Origin: an uncultured Treponema sp.
GTDB taxonomy: Bacteria > Spirochaetota > Spirochaetia > Treponematales > Treponemataceae
Assembly (NCBI GenBank): GCA_947176045.1
Contig: CAMWPF010000102.1
Location: forward strand, 1 to 5,961
Length of the DNA: 5,961 bases
Direction of reading: 5' to 3'
The position numbers and the translations under genes are program-made. Shown here piece by piece: positions 4,832 through 5,961 of the stretch (within the stretch, counting starts at the first letter, position 1; every line of letters begins with the position of its first letter). Under the pieces are notes generated by a model that was given only the letters and a program-made list of their open reading frames with translations, was not told the DNA's origin and did not search any database.

Positions 4832-5458
4832 ATGATTGCAATTGAAAAAACAGAAGTCTTCGGCTGGGAAGCCGCAATCCGCGGAATGCGCAATTCCTTC
4901 AACTCATGGAACCGCTCGGACAGCGCGGCGGACTCCGACGGAACCTATTCAGTCGGAGCGGCGGATCTGGCGCTCATGGACCGCCTTTCCCGCAGCGGCG
5001 CGTCCCACGCGAAATTCCTGCGCTACATCGTCGTTACCTTCGACATTACGGCGCCGCGCTACTGGTGGGCGGAAATGGACACGTACAAGGTCGGCACCGT
5101 CCGCAACAGCTGCTCGACCATGCACAAGGTCGCCGCAAAGGAATTCGTCCGGGAGGACTTCAGCGCGGAGCATCTGGACGCCGACTCCCTCGCCGCGCTC
5201 GACGTCCTAATTGCCACGATGAACAAGGCCCGCATCCGCTATCTGGAATCAAAGGACAAGGCGGACTGGTGGCAGATGATCCAGCTCCTGCCGGCAAGCC
5301 TCAATCAAAGGGCGACCGTGCAGCTCAACTACCAAGTCCTTCAGAACATCTATTTCACACGCCGGGAGCACCGGCTGGACGAATGGCATACGTTCTGCCG
5401 ATGGATTGAACGCCTGCCCCACGCCGCGCTGATCACCGGACAAAAGCCGGAGGCGTGA
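4832..5458 (+). CDS. Uncharacterised protein, possibly a divergent ThyX-fold protein
   Basis: A 208 aa soluble protein without signal peptide or membrane helices; I cannot assign a function. It resembles a recurrent family of hypothetical proteins I recall from anaerobic bacteria and phages. Recognisable blocks are EVFGWEAAIRGMRN (8-21), FLRYIVVTFDITAPRYWWAEMD (62-83), YKVGTVRNSCSTMHK (85-99), LLPASLNQRATVQLNYQVL (152-170) and the end block with FTRREHRLDEWHTFCRWI (175-192). Their order recalls flavin-dependent thymidylate synthase: a strand with Trp/aromatics, an N-x2-S motif, an LP segment, an N-Y-x-V-L helix and an R-rich helix. However, the ThyX signature RHRxxSxNExSxRY is not conserved: the RHR position reads K-V-G. 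So a ThyX-fold relationship is inference, and thymidylate synthase activity is unlikely. The start is ATG 4832 (AGGA eight bases upstream) and not ATG 4823. No clear promoter lies in the 90-base gap after the HdeD-like gene, so cotranscription is likely. Confidence 0.75.
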   Translation: MIAIEKTEVFGWEAAIRGMRNSFNSWNRSDSAADSDGTYSVGAADLALMDRLSRSGASHAKFLRYIVVTFDITAPRYWWAEMDTYKVGTVRNSCSTMHKVAAKEFVREDFSAEHLDADSLAALDVLIATMNKARIRYLESKDKADWWQMIQLLPASLNQRATVQLNYQVLQNIYFTRREHRLDEWHTFCRWIERLPHAALITGQKPEA

Positions 5459-5516
5459 GCGAAGCCGCCGCCGCGCAGGCAGCCCCATTCCCCCTTTTCC
5501 GCAAATCTCTACCAGA

Positions 5517-5545
5517 TTGCTATGAAATGCATTTTTCGGTATGAT
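5517..5545 (+). promoter_or_regulatory. Promoter of the Rel-family gene
   Basis: TTGCTA (5517-5522), 17 bp, TATGAT (5540-5545) give 4/6 and 5/6 matches to the sigma-70 consensus. Transcription would start near 5552, only about 11 bases before the ATG, so the leader is almost nothing but the ribosome binding site. Confidence 0.6.
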
Positions 5546-5562
5546 TGCAGTACGGGGGTGCC

Positions 5563-5961
5563 ATGAGCCACGAAGTCATCTTGAAGTCAGACGAAGCAGA
5601 CGCGGACGCGCTGCTTTCCGAATTTTTTGAGGCGTTTCCTTTTTATCCTTCCTCCGACCGGGAGAAAATCGGGCGCGCATGGAATTTCCTGTGCGAACAG
5701 TGCGCCGGCCGCACGCGCTCCTGCGGAAAGCCGTACTACCTGCATCCGATGCGGATCGCCTTCATCCTTGCCCAAAGCGAATTCGACGCAGAGTGCATCA
5801 TCGCAGGACTGCTCCACAGCGTCATGGATTTGGGCGTTCCGCTGGAAGCCGTTGAGCGGCAGTTCGGCGGAGCAGTCGCCTCCATCATTCAAGGCACCTC
5901 AAAAATCATGAATCTATCCACCGGCGCACGGACATTGCAGCAGGCCGACGCCATCCGGAAG
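5563..5961 (+). CDS. RelA/SpoT-family (p)ppGpp enzyme, N-terminal part
   Basis: The first 133 residues of a Rel/Spo homologue cut off by the window edge; the long enzymes run to about 650-750 aa. What is seen is the start of the N-terminal HD hydrolase domain: YYLHPMRIAFILA (58-70, with His61), AGLLHSVMDLGVPLEAVERQFG (81-102), GTSKI (111-115) and QQADAIRK (126-133), matching the family order. The family makes and/or hydrolyses the stringent alarmone (p)ppGpp. In active hydrolases the second motif is HDxxED; here it reads His85-Ser86-Val-Met-Asp89, with Ser in place of the metal-binding Asp and one residue fewer. The hydrolase is therefore likely weak or dead, making the protein a RelA-like synthetase; the synthetase, TGS and ACT regions lie outside the window. 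GGGGGTG (5554-5560) precedes the ATG. Confidence 0.88.
   Translation, partial: MSHEVILKSDEADADALLSEFFEAFPFYPSSDREKIGRAWNFLCEQCAGRTRSCGKPYYLHPMRIAFILAQSEFDAECIIAGLLHSVMDLGVPLEAVERQFGGAVASIIQGTSKIMNLSTGARTLQQADAIRK

Overview
The window comes from a GC-rich bacterial chromosome (about 58-60% GC by eye, third codon positions mostly G or C). All recognised genes are on the + strand. None of the five tRNA genes encodes its 3' CCA. The signal recognition particle RNA is the short 4.5S type. A PyrI-type ATCase regulatory chain and a long bifunctional-type Rel/Spo enzyme are present. Together these suggest a Gram-negative, probably anaerobic, host; a Treponema-like spirochaete is my best guess, but the sequence alone does not settle it.

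Layout. 1-165: likely C-terminal tail of an upstream gene, containing a perfect 14-bp inverted repeat. 183-191: extended -10 promoter. 229-3210: pyrimidine operon pyrB - pyrI - pyrC (ATCase catalytic chain, ATCase zinc-binding regulatory chain, dihydroorotase); pyrI and pyrC overlap by four bases. 3257-4003: stable-RNA block opened by a good sigma-70 promoter, with tRNA-Ser(UGA), tRNA-Ser(GCU), tRNA-Arg(GCG), tRNA-Ser(CGA), tRNA-Ser(GGA) and the SRP RNA (ffs), interspersed with two terminator-like hairpins. 4160-4741: six-helix HdeD/DUF308 membrane protein. 4832-5458: conserved-looking protein of unknown function that resembles a degenerate ThyX fold. 5563-end: N-terminal part of a RelA/SpoT-family enzyme whose HD hydrolase motif looks broken.

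How the parts fit. The first operon supplies steps two and three of de novo UMP synthesis as an allosteric ATCase plus dihydroorotase. Its predicted transcript start (A-A-U-U-U-C) resembles the E. coli pyrBI start, where U stuttering senses UTP. The RNA block holds all four serine anticodons, enough to read all six serine codons, next to ffs. The last gene probably makes the alarmone (p)ppGpp, which elsewhere controls both stable RNA and nucleotide synthesis; a functional link here is only suggestive.

Most notable for follow-up: the G34 tRNA-Arg(GCG) in place of the usual A34/inosine tRNA-Arg, the complete serine tRNA cluster, the ThyX-like protein lacking the RHR signature, the pyrBI-like initiation site, and the altered HD motif of the Rel-family enzyme.
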